A DNA stretch of 64,000 nt from Iris pallida. Taxonomy: Eukaryota; Streptophyta; Magnoliopsida; Asparagales; Iridaceae. The notes beneath the pieces are model-generated. The model saw only the letters and a program-made list of their open reading frames with translations. It ran no database searches and was not told where the DNA came from. Positions 12,486-24,200 of the stretch are shown in pieces. The translations under genes were made by a program, and so were the position numbers. The DNA lies in the NCBI GenBank assembly GCA_029216955.1, contig JANAVB010002199.1, positions 11,794,585 through 11,858,584 on the forward strand, in the 5' to 3' direction. How positions within the stretch are numbered: position 1 is the stretch's first letter; each line of letters starts with the position of its first letter.

Positions 12486-12583
12486 ATACAGAGTTAGAGA
12501 TAGGATTAGAAGTAGGTTGTATTTTGTTTTGTTTGATTGATCATGTTTGATTTTTAGTAACTTGAGACCTTGCTTGTGATTAG
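12486..12583 (+). other. Candidate pol intron of chromovirus A (donor mutated)
   Basis: 98 nt of non-coding, T-rich sequence separates codons PLEFE from VGDMVFL. B has a 95-nt insert at exactly the same codon boundary. Here the insert begins AT and ends TTAG; B begins GT and ends CTAG. Removing it keeps phase 0 and moves the reading frame from one register to the next, as in B. The G-to-A change at the donor would block normal splicing. Confidence 0.75.
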
Positions 12584-13006
12584 GTTGGAGACATGGTTTT
12601 TCTGCGGATATCTCCAACTCGTGGTACGATGCGTTTTGGTGGAGGTGGAAAGGTTAGCCCGTGCTTCATCGGCCCTTTCGTTATCAGCGGGAGAGTCGGT
12701 GACGTGGCATACAGGCTAGACTTGCTACCTGCACTAGTGGGAGTTCACAACGTATTCCACGTATCACAGTTGAGACGGTACGTGGCAGACCCCAGCCATG
12801 TGCTTGATCATTCGGAGATTGAGGTTGGACCTACTCTCAGTTATCCAGAGCAGCCTGTGGAGATTCTGGATCGCCGAGAGAAGGTATTGAGGAACTAGGT
12901 GATATCCTTGGTACGCATCGTATGGAGGTATCATTCTCCACGAGAGTCTACCTGGGAGTGGGAGGATGAGATGCGCGAGCGGTACCCCTATCTTTTTGGA
13001 CCTTGA
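12584..13006 (+). pseudogene. Integrase C-terminus and chromodomain of chromovirus A
   Basis: The frame begins VGDMVFLRISPTRG (the GPY/F-type integrase tail; GPFVISGRVGDVAYRLDLP-like follows). It continues FHVSQLRRYV and then, after an in-frame TAG at 12896-12898, a chromodomain-like end with IPLVRIVWRYH-type sequence, STWEWEDEM and ERYPYLF before TGA at 13004. In chromoviruses this tail guides integration into heterochromatin. Confidence 0.8.
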
Positions 13007-13071
13007 GGTATACTTTTCTATCCTTCTCAGCAGTTTAGTTTCGCCTTTAATTTCGAGGACGAAATTATTTT

Positions 13072-13085
13072 AAGGGGGGTAGATT
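13072..13085 (+). other. Polypurine tract of chromovirus A
   Basis: AAGGGGGGTAGATT directly precedes the 3' LTR start TGTCAC. Confidence 0.85.
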
Positions 13086-15479
13086 TGTCACTACCACTTT
13101 TCTAGCTTGAGGGTATTTTGGTCATTTTTAAAATTTTGGGAATTAATTGGGATTTATTAGTATTAACTATAATTATTAGAATTTTCAGTAATTTTTAGTG
13201 TATTTGATTTGGTGCTATATTTGACTTTGACTAGTGTTGACTTTGGAGACTATCCTAGAGTCTAACCTAGGTCATGACTATTTGGTTAGGTTATGGAACC
13301 CTAGCTTGACCTAAGTTAGTGACTTTTAACTCATTAGAATTATTGGAGAAATTAGGAATTAAATCGAATAGAGAATGGCTTGTGATTTCACAAGTCATGA
13401 CTTATGACTTAAAGCCTTAGAGGCCCAAAGCCCAACACAAAGTAAACCTAGCCCTAGCCCAGCCTATGGTCGGCCAAGCCTATCCCCCTATTTAATGCTC
13501 CTAGAAATTAGGGCTAGCCTCCTTTAGAATTATTTGCAAGTTGAGAAAGAAGTGAGTCTCCATCTTCATTAATTCCTAAAAATTTCATTTCAATTCCTTT
13601 TCCACCCAAACCAATTGTAATAGGCTCTAAATTTAGTTTACTTGCTGTTAGTATTGAGAAATTTCAGGGAAGAAACAATTTGGGAGAGTTTTAGAAGTTT
13701 GAGGAACCATTCTCATTTGGGGCTTTTTGAGCTTTGTACACCCATAGGTAAATTCAAAACTATACCATGAAATGTTGATTTTATTGCATATCTAGGAAGC
13801 CCTAGGCCTACCCTAGCTGTAGGTGTAGCTAACCCTAGGATTCGTGTCTGATACTTGTCCGTATCGGACACGTATCAGTTCATGAATACATGTGTTTGAT
13901 GAAATGCCCCAAAGGGCATTTCGATTTGTTTTTAGGAATATTTTTTAATAGAAATTTGGGTTTTTACCTCGCTTATGTGATTCTATTACTCTAAGATTGT
14001 ATTCGTATCGAGCCGTATCGCCACGGACACACGAGCACGCGGGTGCACACGCACGCGTGCGGGCACTGTACCTGCCCTGCTGCTCGGGGCTTATTGCGAG
14101 AAGGGCACGACACGTCGACACAAAATATTCGACACACACCTTAGGGCGATCACTGACACCACGTGTGTCAAGTGACATGACCCCTCGTATCGTGTCGGAC
14201 ACGGTGTCATGCGTGCACTATGCGTGCACTGTGCGTGTGCAGTGTGTTAGTTGGTTCACTATTTTGATTCAGTTTTTAATATTTGAAATAGTGATTTTAA
14301 TTGTTATTTTGATCCAAAATATGATGTATTATATATTAGATTGAGTTTACATGTTAATTTAGGTTTTAATGTGATATGTGATTCGAAATTGGGTTTGAAC
14401 TGCATGTTACTGATATACATTATTTTTTCCATTCCTAACTGTTAATTCCTATGTAAACCTATGTGGATTGTTGTTTCTATTGTTCAATGCTCTCACATGT
14501 TTGTTAGTCCATGTTAGTACAATGTTTACATTTGAATTAGGCTGTTGGTTTGTGAATGAGATTTTGACACTTGGGTGGGATTTCGAAGAATGTTGAAAAC
14601 TGGAATTGGTTTCCCTTTCATATTTTACTAAGATTTAATGAATATTTAATTATGGTTAACTGTCATGCTTATCAGCTCACTAATTCCTGGATTTTATCAT
14701 TTGATTCCAGGTTATACAATGAGTTCACTGTTAACTCATTCCTAACCTGAGATTTGTTCCCTGTGAATTGTTAACTGGGAATGGTTCTCCTAAAGGCTGA
14801 ACTGATTTCCTTTTCCTATATCACTGTATTGAAATGATTTAATCCTTAAACCTGAGACTTTCTGATTCCTTTAACTGAGATTTTAACTCTTGTGAACTGT
14901 CATGTGATTCGAATTGTGTTGGATGGGGTTTTAGCAATATTTAGTTTTCAAATAAGCTATAGAACTTTTATAAATGAAATGTTTCATTCATCCCTTGATA
15001 TCCTAAAGTGATCCTTTCCTTTAACTGTAACTGAATGATAGCTAAACCTGAGAATGAAAGCCTTTCATACCTGGATTTCCTATAAACATGAGATTTTACT
15101 TTCCCCTTAACTGATATGTATGTGTGATTGATGTTTAACTGTCAACAGGGTTGGGTATTAGTTAACTAATTCACTGATTTTTCCCACACACAGGTTCAGT
15201 TATCACTCACTGCACACAGGTTTTACCATTTCCTGTTTTCCAGGTTCACACATTGTAACTACACTGTTTTTCCCTTTAAACACTCACTGATTTCTGTCAC
15301 CTTCACACCCTCTTGTCACATGCCTCACCCACACACTCTTGTATTCACATATGCCATATCACACACTCATGCATGTCGCACACACATAAGTTTATCACTC
15401 ACTCTCTTGTACCCTCTTGACACACACTAAGCACAGAACCCTCTAGCCTAACACACACACACAAGAGCACAAGTGTATT
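13086..15479 (+). mobile_element. 3' LTR of chromovirus A, first part
   Basis: Starts TGTCACTACC right after the purine tract. It contains TTGACT-rich sequence near 13226, the block TATCGGACACGTATCAG (near 13863) also present in B's LTR (47413), and a CG-rich acidic-looking patch at 14000-14230 whose open frames I do not consider genes. It runs into the Tat element at 15480 and resumes at 36749, for a total of about 4.1 kb. From 14350 to 15474 I see only AT-rich LTR sequence and, near its right end, CA-rich simple sequence. Confidence 0.85.
15475..15479 (+). repeat. Target site duplication of the Tat element, left copy
   Basis: GTATT, repeated at 36744-36748 directly after the right LTR. Confidence 0.93.
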
Positions 15480-16397
15480 TGTTTGCAAAAACAAAAGTAT
15501 GAAACTTTATTGATATAAACTTTGTAAAAGATTACAATTTGAATTCTGGGAATGGTACAACTTTAGGAATCCAATCTAGATGACGATTGCTTTATCCCTT
15601 GGACGATGTGAACTTTGAAGACGAAGCCTCTGAAGTTGAGAACAACTCTGGAATTGAAGGCAGAAGCCTCTAGAATCGAAGGCAAAAGCCTTGGAAGAAT
15701 GAAGCATCACTTGGGCAAGAACTCCTGAACTCTCTGATCTATGAAGTCTGATTTTTTTTTGATCCCCTTGAATGAAGACTTGAAACTCTATTTATAGAGT
15801 TCTGAGAAATAACTAACTTTTAGTTATTCTGGACTGCGCATGATGGATTGCGCAGCAATTGGTTTGCACAGCCATGGACTGCGCAGGCAGTTGCTGGATC
15901 ATGGGTTAACTGTCTTGGACACATGGAATCATTTGATTGAAATGCGCATGATCATACATAGGCAGTTGCCACGAAATGAGCAATTGATGGCATGAATGCC
16001 ACGTGTGCTTTATCAGTTGTGTTGATAGAACGCGCAACTTGAATTACGCTGACATTGGATTGCGCCAACTTGGACCGCGCAGGCTTTGGTTTGCGCAGGA
16101 TTAGACTGCGCAGGAAATGGATCGCGCTGCCAGCTGTCAGCCGTCCTCGAACGTTGTGTGGCACGATAAACGAACAGCCTTCTCGATATCCATGCTATCA
16201 GTTGTCAGAGATTTGATTTGGTTGTCAGGTAATGATGACTCTTGCCACGTCAGCCTTGCGCAATCAGATGTGTGCGCAGTCTGGCATGCGCAATCTGAGA
16301 GCTGCGCAATCCATTGTCTGCGCAGTTCACTTGGATGATGTATATCTTGATTCTTTGACTTTGTTAATTGATGCAACTTGATTTTTTAGGACCTACA
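15480..16397 (-). mobile_element. 3' LTR of the Tat element
   Basis: On the minus strand it runs TGTAGGTCC to GCAAACA. It holds at least eleven exact TGCGCA words between 15834 and 16325, a TATAAATA box (15789-15796, minus strand) and an AATAAA near 15505 on the minus strand. Open frames here (15952-16376) occur in both LTRs and are not treated as genes. Confidence 0.95.
15789..15796 (-). promoter_or_regulatory. TATA box of Tat 3' LTR
   Basis: TATAAATA on the minus strand; the identical box in the 5' LTR is at 36135-36142. Confidence 0.75.
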
Positions 16398-16412
16398 AGA
16401 CCCCCTTCAAAG
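16398..16412 (-). other. Polypurine tract of the Tat element
   Basis: On the minus strand, TTTGAAGGGGGTCTTG ends directly at the 3' LTR start TGTAGG. This is where plus-strand DNA synthesis is primed in LTR elements. Confidence 0.8.
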
Positions 16413-16559
16413 TTTTCGAAAGTTGATATTGTTCAAAGTTTCGAAATACTTTGAATTATAAAATTTAAATCAAGTTGCGCATGATGGTGAGCTGCCTGCG
16501 CAATCGAAGAGCCTAAATTTCAGGCACAATCTGAGGTAGCCGTTTCATATTTCGAAGAC

Positions 16560-16567
16560 TATAAATA
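16560..16567 (+). promoter_or_regulatory. TATA box of the antisense PMD gene
   Basis: TATAAATA on the plus strand, 49 bp before the first in-frame ATG (16609) and 109 bp before the second (16669). It lies just outside the LTR, between purine tract and gene, so the antisense gene appears to have its own promoter. Two TGCGCA words lie just upstream (near 16475 and 16495). Confidence 0.7.
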
Positions 16568-16783
16568 GTCTCTTCAAACCTAGAAACATTTTTTACTTAC
16601 ATTCACTTATGCTTTTGAGAGAGAAAAACTTCGAGCTCTTCGTTTTCAGCCCTCCTCTCCGACGACCAATGGCTCCTCGACCCTCCTCCACCGCCGCTGA
16701 CAAGGGCAAGGCCCCGGCCGAGTCATCAGACAGAATTGCACGACGAGCTTCTCGTCATGAATCCGTGCACCCCGCTCTTAGAG

Positions 16784-17165
16784 GTTGTTCAACCGATCGA
16801 AAACCCTTTTTAGGGTGATTCGACTTGTTTTGATCTTCGAAACTCATCTCTTTTTAGAGATGAGTTCATATTGCGCCACCCCTTTTTAGGGTTTTGGTTG
16901 TATCAACTGTCAGTCTTTATTTTTATGAAGGCTGCATTCCTGTACAATCTGTTGATTTGCGCTGACAGGAAGTCAGCGCAATCGACTGATTTGCGCAGGA
17001 AGTCAGCGCAAACTGTTGCTTTGCGCATCCTGATGAGATGCGCAATTTGATGTTTGCATGATCTGAGCCAGCGTAATCTGAGGATTGTGCCATCTAATGT
17101 TTTGTGTAATCTGAAAATAGAGTCTTTGAATTGACTTGTACTGATCTTTATCTGTTTTGATGCAG
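16784..17165 (+). other. Intron 1 of the antisense PMD gene
   Basis: 382 nt with a GT donor (AGAG before GTTGTT) and an AG acceptor (TTTGATGCAG). Joining leaves the frame intact in phase 1. The intron holds several TGCGCA words and a perfect 10-bp inverted repeat (16957-16981). It is not an intron of the genomic RNA, which is made from the other strand. Confidence 0.75.
16957..16981. repeat. Perfect inverted repeat in intron 1
   Basis: Arms TTGCGCTGAC and GTCAGCGCAA are separated by the five bases AGGAA. Each arm contains a GCGC core related to the TGCGCA family of the element. Confidence 0.9.
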
Positions 17166-20100
17166 CTGAGACCAGAGAAGATCCAGATTATGAACATTTT
17201 GTGGGAACTCTCTCAGAGTCTGAGTATAAAGAGGATCTCTCCCATGTACATTATCCTCAGTATGATCTGTCGACCTCCCGTCAGGCGATTCTGATATCTT
17301 AAGACAATGAGACTCTACTGTGTTTAATGAATGGACAGCCCTTGGAATCAGCAGACACTGTTATTCATAAGAAACCTGCATTCTTGTTTGGTGAGGCTTT
17401 TGAGAAAAGCTCGCAACCAAGGCCGAGGATGGAGGAAAGAATAGTCCATCAAGAAGATAGATCTTTCTTCATACCAGATTTTGCCCGCTGTCTCCCTTTA
17501 TCCCGGTATGCTCATGCGAGCTACCCAAGGAAGATGGATTGGAACATCACTCTTTTCCAAGATGCCCGTGCAGGGAAAATTTTCGTGAAGAAGGGGTCAA
17601 ATAAGAAGGATATGTTCTACAGCTCCTCTGATAGATACAACGTCTTGTTGAGAGGCTTGAGACCTGGTTGCATTCCGCCAGAGAACTCCACTATGTTGAT
17701 GCCTGTCAGAACACCGATATTTGCAAACGAATTTGCGAAAGCTGAAGGGAAGTACCCCGAACAGGATATCAGATTGACTGGATTGGTGAATCCGGACTAC
17801 AGGAGATGGAATTGTATTGCCAATTGGATCCTGACAACTTTTGAAGACAAACTTCAACAGATCAATCTGTACGAAGCAGTGCACGCCACTGTTTATGGTT
17901 TTGTACCCAATCCACACATGTTCTTGGCCTTGGCTGAAAGATACAATTATAGAACGGGAACTTTTATGACCCCTGGTGGAGAAATTGGGTTTGCACTCCA
18001 CGAGATGAAATATATCTCGTACTTGCCAATGGCAGACGCTCCATATGAGGAGTTCGTTCCAACAAATGATGAGTTGGACAAACTTAGAAGGGAAAACGCA
18101 GCGATGGTAGCAGTATTTGAGGAACTGCTATGCCATTACAAGATCTGCTCCCTGTTTTAGAAGAGTGCCACAGCCAACACCTGTTATTCTTCGAAATGGT
18201 TACCCTATATGTTCCTTAACCATATAGAAGAGAAGAAAACTAAGGAAAATGACAAATGCTATCCCAATTTCTTCAAACCTTTGAGCAATACAAAAGTTAT
18301 GAAGCTGATGGATCAGAGTGGTAATTTTGATAAACAAGTGAAAGATGATTATGAATATCCTCCTTTGAAGACAGGGGACACTCTGGAGAGTTACTTGAGA
18401 ATGGGTTATAGACCCATGTCAAAAGAAGCCCAACTGGCAGGGTTTCTGACATACTGGCTTCGGCGGTTTGTGGTTCCCGGATCCAGTGCTGTGGATCGCT
18501 TTCACCGCGGCGTTCTTTTTGCAGCAGTCAAGTTAGTTTTTGGCTACAAGATGGACCTGTTATCAGCAATGACTTGTAAATTAAATGCCAGTCTTCGTCT
18601 ATATGTTGATTTGATGCTAAAAGCAAAAGGAGAGAAAGAGTTCCCTCGCCTAGAACTACCATACACATATCTATTTGGATGGTTGCTTCTCCACTATCCC
18701 ACTTTAATGGACCTCGACATGGGACCGGTTGATGGTAGCTTTCTGCGAAGGTACTCTCAGGGAAAATGGAAGTACACTTCTTTGAGCGAGTGTAGATATG
18801 TTCTAAATCTGAATAGAGGATGGAACTTTTATTGTGCTCCTCTCCCTGCTGGACATGATCAGATGCCAACAAACATGGTGGACTCAAAGATGCAGCCTCT
18901 AACCCGTGCAGCCTTTGAATGGTTGAAGACAATTCGACCATCTCATCTGGTATACCGGTTCGAAGAGGAATGTTACTTAGAACCATATCTCCCCAGCCGT
19001 TTTGCTCGGCAATTTGGATATGATCAATTTCATATGGGGAATGCAATCACCTGTCTCCAAGGCAAGGGTTATTTGATAGACGGGGCCCGAGCCTGGGCTT
19101 ACTATAATGCCCGTGATACAAAGGCCACATTCTCGATGCCAACAATTAGCACTCATGATCCCCGGATGTTATTTACTTATTCAGTATTTTATACATCCGT
19201 GAATACTTTTACTGAGAATTTTAACCTTGTAGATAGTTTCGCTTCCTCGACGAGATTGAAGAGAGGAAAAATTGCTATGTCAATCCCTATAAATGATGAG
19301 GTGCATGAGCCAGCAGATGCACCTTTAGAAGTTTCGAGGGATATTATATTCCCTCAAGAAGTAAACGCAGCAATGCGTATCTCTCTGAAAGTGGGTAGAT
19401 CTCCTGCCAAAAGGAAAAGAAGAGAAGATCCACCTGCTCCAGCAGCAAAGAAGAAGTTGATCCTAGATCATTCTTCTGAACGGATCACCACTCGATCCCA
19501 GTCTCGGCAATTGGCCGGGTCAACTCAACAAGAAGAGGCTGCAACACCAACTTTCGTCCAGAAACAAGTTAAAACTGTCAATATAGAGAGTCCTGATAGG
19601 CCATTGAAAAGAAAGAAACTGGCTCAAAGGAAGAATCGAGCCTTGTCTTCAATGGTGATGGATGCTGCTGCTGGATTGGTTTTGCCCTCTCCTACTCCTA
19701 TTTCAGAGCCTAGGGATAGAACTCCTAGTCCTGAACATAGATAAGAGATTGAGCAAAGGACAGATCCTGCCCCGGAAACTGAGGTCGAAGAGCCTAAAGG
19801 AAATACTGTGGAGGAAGCGAGGGAAGAGCAATTACAGCTTGTTGAACTTCTGCCTACTCCGAGAACCCTTCGCGAAGAAGAAGATCGCGAAGTCATTGCA
19901 GCTTTGGAAGATTGTCTCTACAGTCCTTTGGAAAACTATGGTGACCAAGTCGCGACTACCAGCGAGAAGGCACCAGAAGAAGAAGACGAGGATGAAGAAA
20001 GCTCTTCATCTGAGAATATTGATGACTATATACAAGATCTTGAAAAAGATGATGTAGATGATGAGGATATTGAAATCCCAGAGAATGCTGCTGAGACCTT

Positions 20101-20231
20101 AGATCCTGAAAAGGATGTTGAGGCTCCAGAGAATGTTTCCGATACCTTAACTCCTGAAAAGGATGTTGAGGTTCCCGAAAAAGCAATAAATGAAGAAGCC
20201 GTGGAAGAAACTCCCGCCAATGATCCTCAAG
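17166..20231 (+). pseudogene. Exon 2 of the antisense gene: plant mobile domain
   Basis: One reading frame over 3,066 nt with three nonsense codons (17300, 18158, 19742), each explicable as CAA or CAG changed to TAA or TAG. The N-terminal third (17327-18160) has no family I can name. From 18209 the frame matches the pattern of PMD proteins: hydrophobic LAGFLTYWLRRFV, then about 200 residues later RFARQFGYDQ. Basic and acidic low-complexity segments follow. PMD proteins normally have the same YWL and RQFG.DQ signatures near the two ends of a domain of some 350 residues, which fits. Confidence 0.8.
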
Positions 20232-20302
20232 GTATAAAATAAAATTAGTTATCTCCTCTTGAATGAATTGATAGCTAATGTCTTTATTTGTATTTCTTGT
20301 AG
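20232..20302 (+). other. Intron 2 of the antisense PMD gene
   Basis: 71 nt, donor CAAG before GTATAA, acceptor TTTCTTGTAG, phase 1. The frames on both sides join without a stop. Confidence 0.78.
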
Positions 20303-20494
20303 ATCATGAGACTCCTCCAATACCTCCGACGTGCACGGACATAGTGCCCATAACGACGGTGGTTATTAGTAGTAGTCATCATTTGTTTTGTGGTTTTGAA
20401 GCGGGTAGTAGCCAAGCTGTTGCAGCTGAAGTTACTTCTGCTCTGCCAGAGTCTACTCCTGCAGGGGATAAGCTCATTGCTGGACTGAACCAAG

Positions 20495-20567
20495 GCAAGA
20501 CTGCCTTCATTTAATCTTTTTGGTTATTTGGCAAACGACTAGCAAAATAACAATTTTACTTTTACAG
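20495..20567 (+). other. Intron 3 of the antisense PMD gene, GC-AG type
   Basis: 73 nt, donor CAAG before GCAAGA, acceptor CTTTTACAG, phase 1. GC donors are a known minor class and the flanking CAAG is favourable; a decayed GT donor is the alternative. Confidence 0.65.
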
Positions 20568-20608
20568 AAGAACAAACAGGAGGGGCGACTAGCTCTACTC
20601 TGGCTCCT

Positions 20609-21204
20609 TTGTTTAAAGAGCCTGCCATCCAGACACAAAGGATCGAGCATTCTACTGCCTCGTCTTCAACAGGAGTAGCTGCGACTCCTGGGACTCAGGC
20701 AATTAATCAACAAATTGTTCAGTCATTCACCAGATGTTTCTTTGAAGCTTTGAGACCCTTAGTCACCAAAATGATTGACAAAGAGGGAGATGATTTCTTT
20801 ATGGTTAGAAACCCGACTTCTCTATTGGTGAGGGCTGTAAGGGAGCAAGGTGACGAAGCCCAAGCTACTCTCCTTGAGCATATACTGGATGAATTAGAAG
20901 TCTCCATAAAGAAATATAAGGAGCTCAAACAGAAGAAAATAGAATCTCTAGTGCAGGCTGAGTTTGAGCGAATGGCCCAAGCAGCTGATATGGAAAGGAT
21001 GAATCTTCAAAATATTTTGGAGGCTTATTCCACAAAGTCTGCTGAATACAATTCTAAATTAGAATCAGTAACTTTGATGGCTGAAAGAAAAGGACAGAGA
21101 ACTGCTGAACTGAGAGCATAAATTGTTCGTCTTCAGCAAGAATTAGAAGAAGAAACTGCTAATCATCAACTTGCGATTGATCAATTCAACGCCTTGATTC
21201 AAGA
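20609..21204 (+). pseudogene. Exon 4 of the antisense gene: coiled coil, first part
   Basis: A charged region rich in Glu, Lys and Leu in heptad-like spacing (LLEHILDELEVSIKKYKEL and onward) predicts a coiled coil. The frame continues past TAA 21119 for 27 more codons up to the CAAGA target site of the solo LTR. The reading resumes in register at 25710. Confidence 0.78.
21200..21204 (+). repeat. Target site duplication of the solo LTR, left copy
   Basis: CAAGA, repeated at 25705-25709. Confidence 0.93.
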
Positions 21205-24200
21205 TGTGAGCACCCTGAATTTCGGGTTGATTTTTTTTTTATTTATTTTCTGATTGATTTTAATTTCAATAAATGTTTTATTCTGTTATTCATCTTTAAG
21301 TGTACTTTTCCATGCCATTGATATTTGGAGTATTAGGGATATTCAACTCTGGAAATCTTCTTCATGAGTTTTGGAGTGGACAGGATTACCTTCATGATGG
21401 TATATAGTGTCCCATCTAAACTTGTTCCCTTGTGCTCTTTTTGCTTCGCTGAACTTCGGGTCGATTTAGACCATTTGATTATTAATTATTTTCCCACTCT
21501 TTTCCTTGATCATTTTCAGCGCGTTACAATGACTTTTAAATTGGGAGCGCAAGACCAGTCAGTTTCTTGAAACCAACTCCTCATTGATGATATATTCGAG
21601 ACGCTCGTCACCCATGACCTTTATGTCCCACTCAGACACGTCATTTTGAGCTCTATTTGATTCGCACAACTTTTCCGATATGTGACCCGATTTTATTTCA
21701 CTCCACGGCGTCACATTCATTTTCCAACTTGATTTGTGGGTCCCCTGTCGACCAAAACCTGTCGGCCCCAACTATGGACATGGCCCACTTTGAGCCTACT
21801 ATCCGTCCGCCACTTGTGTCCCATTTATTGGAATCCCCATGTGCTACTTATTCGCTCATGATCATCAACGTCTAATTTTAATTCGATTTTCGCACAATGT
21901 CCAGTTTTGATCCAATCCGGCTCCACCGAGTCCAGTCCAGCTCCATGATTTTCTCCATTATGACACCCTCGTATTTTTTTGCCCAAAAAATATTAGTACT
22001 CATTCTACCATTTTTTTAATCATTTATTGGAATTTTCCTTGAATTAATCCTATAGGAATAACCTAATATTTCCTATTTTAATTCTAGCCCTTGGATTCCC
22101 TAATTAATCCTTACCATTGATTTCCCCATCAAAATTTTCCTACAGCCAACCTATTGTGGCCGGCCCTAATTTCTAGGTGGACAACTTTTTCTCTCACTCT
22201 CTACACCTTATCTCTTTCTCTCTCTCTCTCCATCATTAATGATTTATCTCTCTCTCTCCTTTGTATTACTACAACTTCAAAACACCAACTCCACAGCACC
22301 CAACCTCCCTCTCTCCCATGGCCCGACCACCATTCCCCCATGGCCGACCTCCTTGGCCGCGGCTCCGGCCATCGCCGTCGGCCCCACAGTTTCATCTCCT
22401 CCTCCTCCTCCTCCTCCTCCTCCTTCTTCTTCTCCATGCTGGCCACCACCTCCATCACCATGTTAGCCACCACCACCACAACCATTCCCGAACCATCGTG
22501 GCCGAACCACCAGTGCTTCTCCCCGAGCCACCCCTGGCCGACCTTCGCTGTGGCCAAGCTCAGCGTGGCCGAGCCACCACCACCACAAACTCCTTCTCTC
22601 CATCATCACCATTGCCTTCACCACCATCATCACCATGGTCTTCTTCATCACCATCAACTTAAACCCGACCACCACCCTAAGCTGTCACCCTCCTCCACCA
22701 CCTTGTCGTAGTGCGCCGCCCCCGCACGTCGTCGGCCGACCCCACCGCAGCGGCGCGCAGCAGTGAGCACACAGCAGCGTGCGCGCAGCGTGCATGGGCG
22801 CGCACGAACAGCACGCCGCCGCCGTCGCCGGCCGCCCACCGACGTGGCCGACCCCCGCCATGGGTAGCCCCCTCTCCGACAAACCCTAGGCCGTCTTCCC
22901 CTGGCAGCCAACATCCTCCGGGACGCGCCGTCGAGGCGATTCGTGCGTTTTGAACGACGTCCCGTCGTGACGCGCGCGGGATCGAGTTTATTTTGGCACT
23001 ACGTCGCAGCAACTTCACGCGCATTTTCCCGGAGTTCCGACCGTTGGATCGGCAATTTCTTCGCTCCGTCGCAATCTCGGTATATCCACCTTCATCCCTG
23101 TCAATTCTCGTCCGTTAATTTTATCGTTTGATACATGAAAACCGGCCACCAAGTTGACCGTTTAAATTGTATTAAATTTGGACAGTTTTGCGGGGCCAAC
23201 TTCATCAGCTTGTATCTCCTCCACCGCAGCTCCGTTTGGCATGCTACCAGTTCCGGTGCAAAGCTGGTATAACCCTCTTACTACCCCTCCAGTTTCGTTT
23301 CATTGTGAGCTTGTTTGATTGGTTGAATTCGACGCCAAAGTTGGCCGTCCGAATTCGTAATTTCCAACTTGTAAAATTCCATTTTTGAACACGGGACTCC
23401 AGATTTCATTTCTGACACCACCATTAGACTTGTGGCGTCGTTCTAGCATGTTTTCATATAAAATTTGTTAGATTTGGAGAACGTGGGCCCTGGCACATTT
23501 TTCGGTGCAAAGTAGGTCCCACGTTCTAGGTCAACGAGATTTTTTGACGCCGGCTCATCGGAATCCAATTCCGGAGATACCGTTGAGTTCGTATCGTCAT
23601 TCTGGACTCGTTGACATATAATTTGCTAGGTTTTGGTGGACATTGGATCGGGCACGCATTTTGGTGCAAGTCGGATACCAATATCCGGGTCAACGGGTCA
23701 TTTTGAGATCGGCTCATCGAAATCCAATTCCGGAGATACCGTTGAGTTCGTATCATCATTCTGGACTCTTTGACAGGTAGTTTTCTAAGTTTTGAGAACT
23801 TTGGCTCTGGCACGCATTTCCGTGCAAATCGGAATTCCAAGTTCTGGTCAACGGGCCAAATTGAGATCGGGTCAACGGAATCAAATTCTGGAGATACCGT
23901 TGGGTTCGTATCGACATTCTGGTTGCGTAGACATATAATTTGTTATATTTTATAGACTTGTTTTCTTGCACATTTTTCGGTGCAAAACGGCTCCGACAGG
24001 GACACCATTTTGACCCGAAATTACCTTTTTGCCCTTGTGTCCAAATTGGACCGTTGGGTAGGCTATCCTAGCTAATTTGACCATTCTGGACACGTTGGCG
24101 ATGTTCATTTCATCGTCCGACAATATTTATTGATAATTTCTCTGAGTTTAACCTTTTTATAATTAGTTAATAATTAATTCACATAATGTTCGTATTTCGG

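Larger units (their letters stand above)
10304..13085 (+). mobile_element. Chromovirus A, internally deleted Ty3/gypsy element
   Basis: The internal region is only 2.78 kb, against 5.03 kb in its relative B. In order it keeps the primer-binding-like site (10313-10328), the N-terminus of gag, protease and the first part of RT, the integrase core, and the integrase C-terminus with chromodomain tail. It then has the purine tract (13072-13085). Most of gag with its zinc knuckles, the end of RT, RNase H and the integrase zinc finger are missing. The long LTRs and the terminal ERYPYLF-type chromodomain suggest the Tekay/Del group. It cannot be autonomous. Confidence 0.88.

Noticed and set aside
13945..14344. 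Overlapping open frames with Cys/Arg-rich translation
   Set aside because: They lie in a CG-rich LTR patch of chromovirus A, with no protein signature.
17597..18001. Minus-strand frame of 134 codons (also 18528-19046)
   Set aside because: Shadow of the PMD exon on the opposite strand; although it is the sense strand of the retrotransposon, its content is not gag- or pol-like.
22154..23024. Pro-rich and Arg-rich open frames on both strands in the solo LTR
   Set aside because: Overlapping frames in C-rich sequence with no domain, within a LTR that has defined ends and target duplication.
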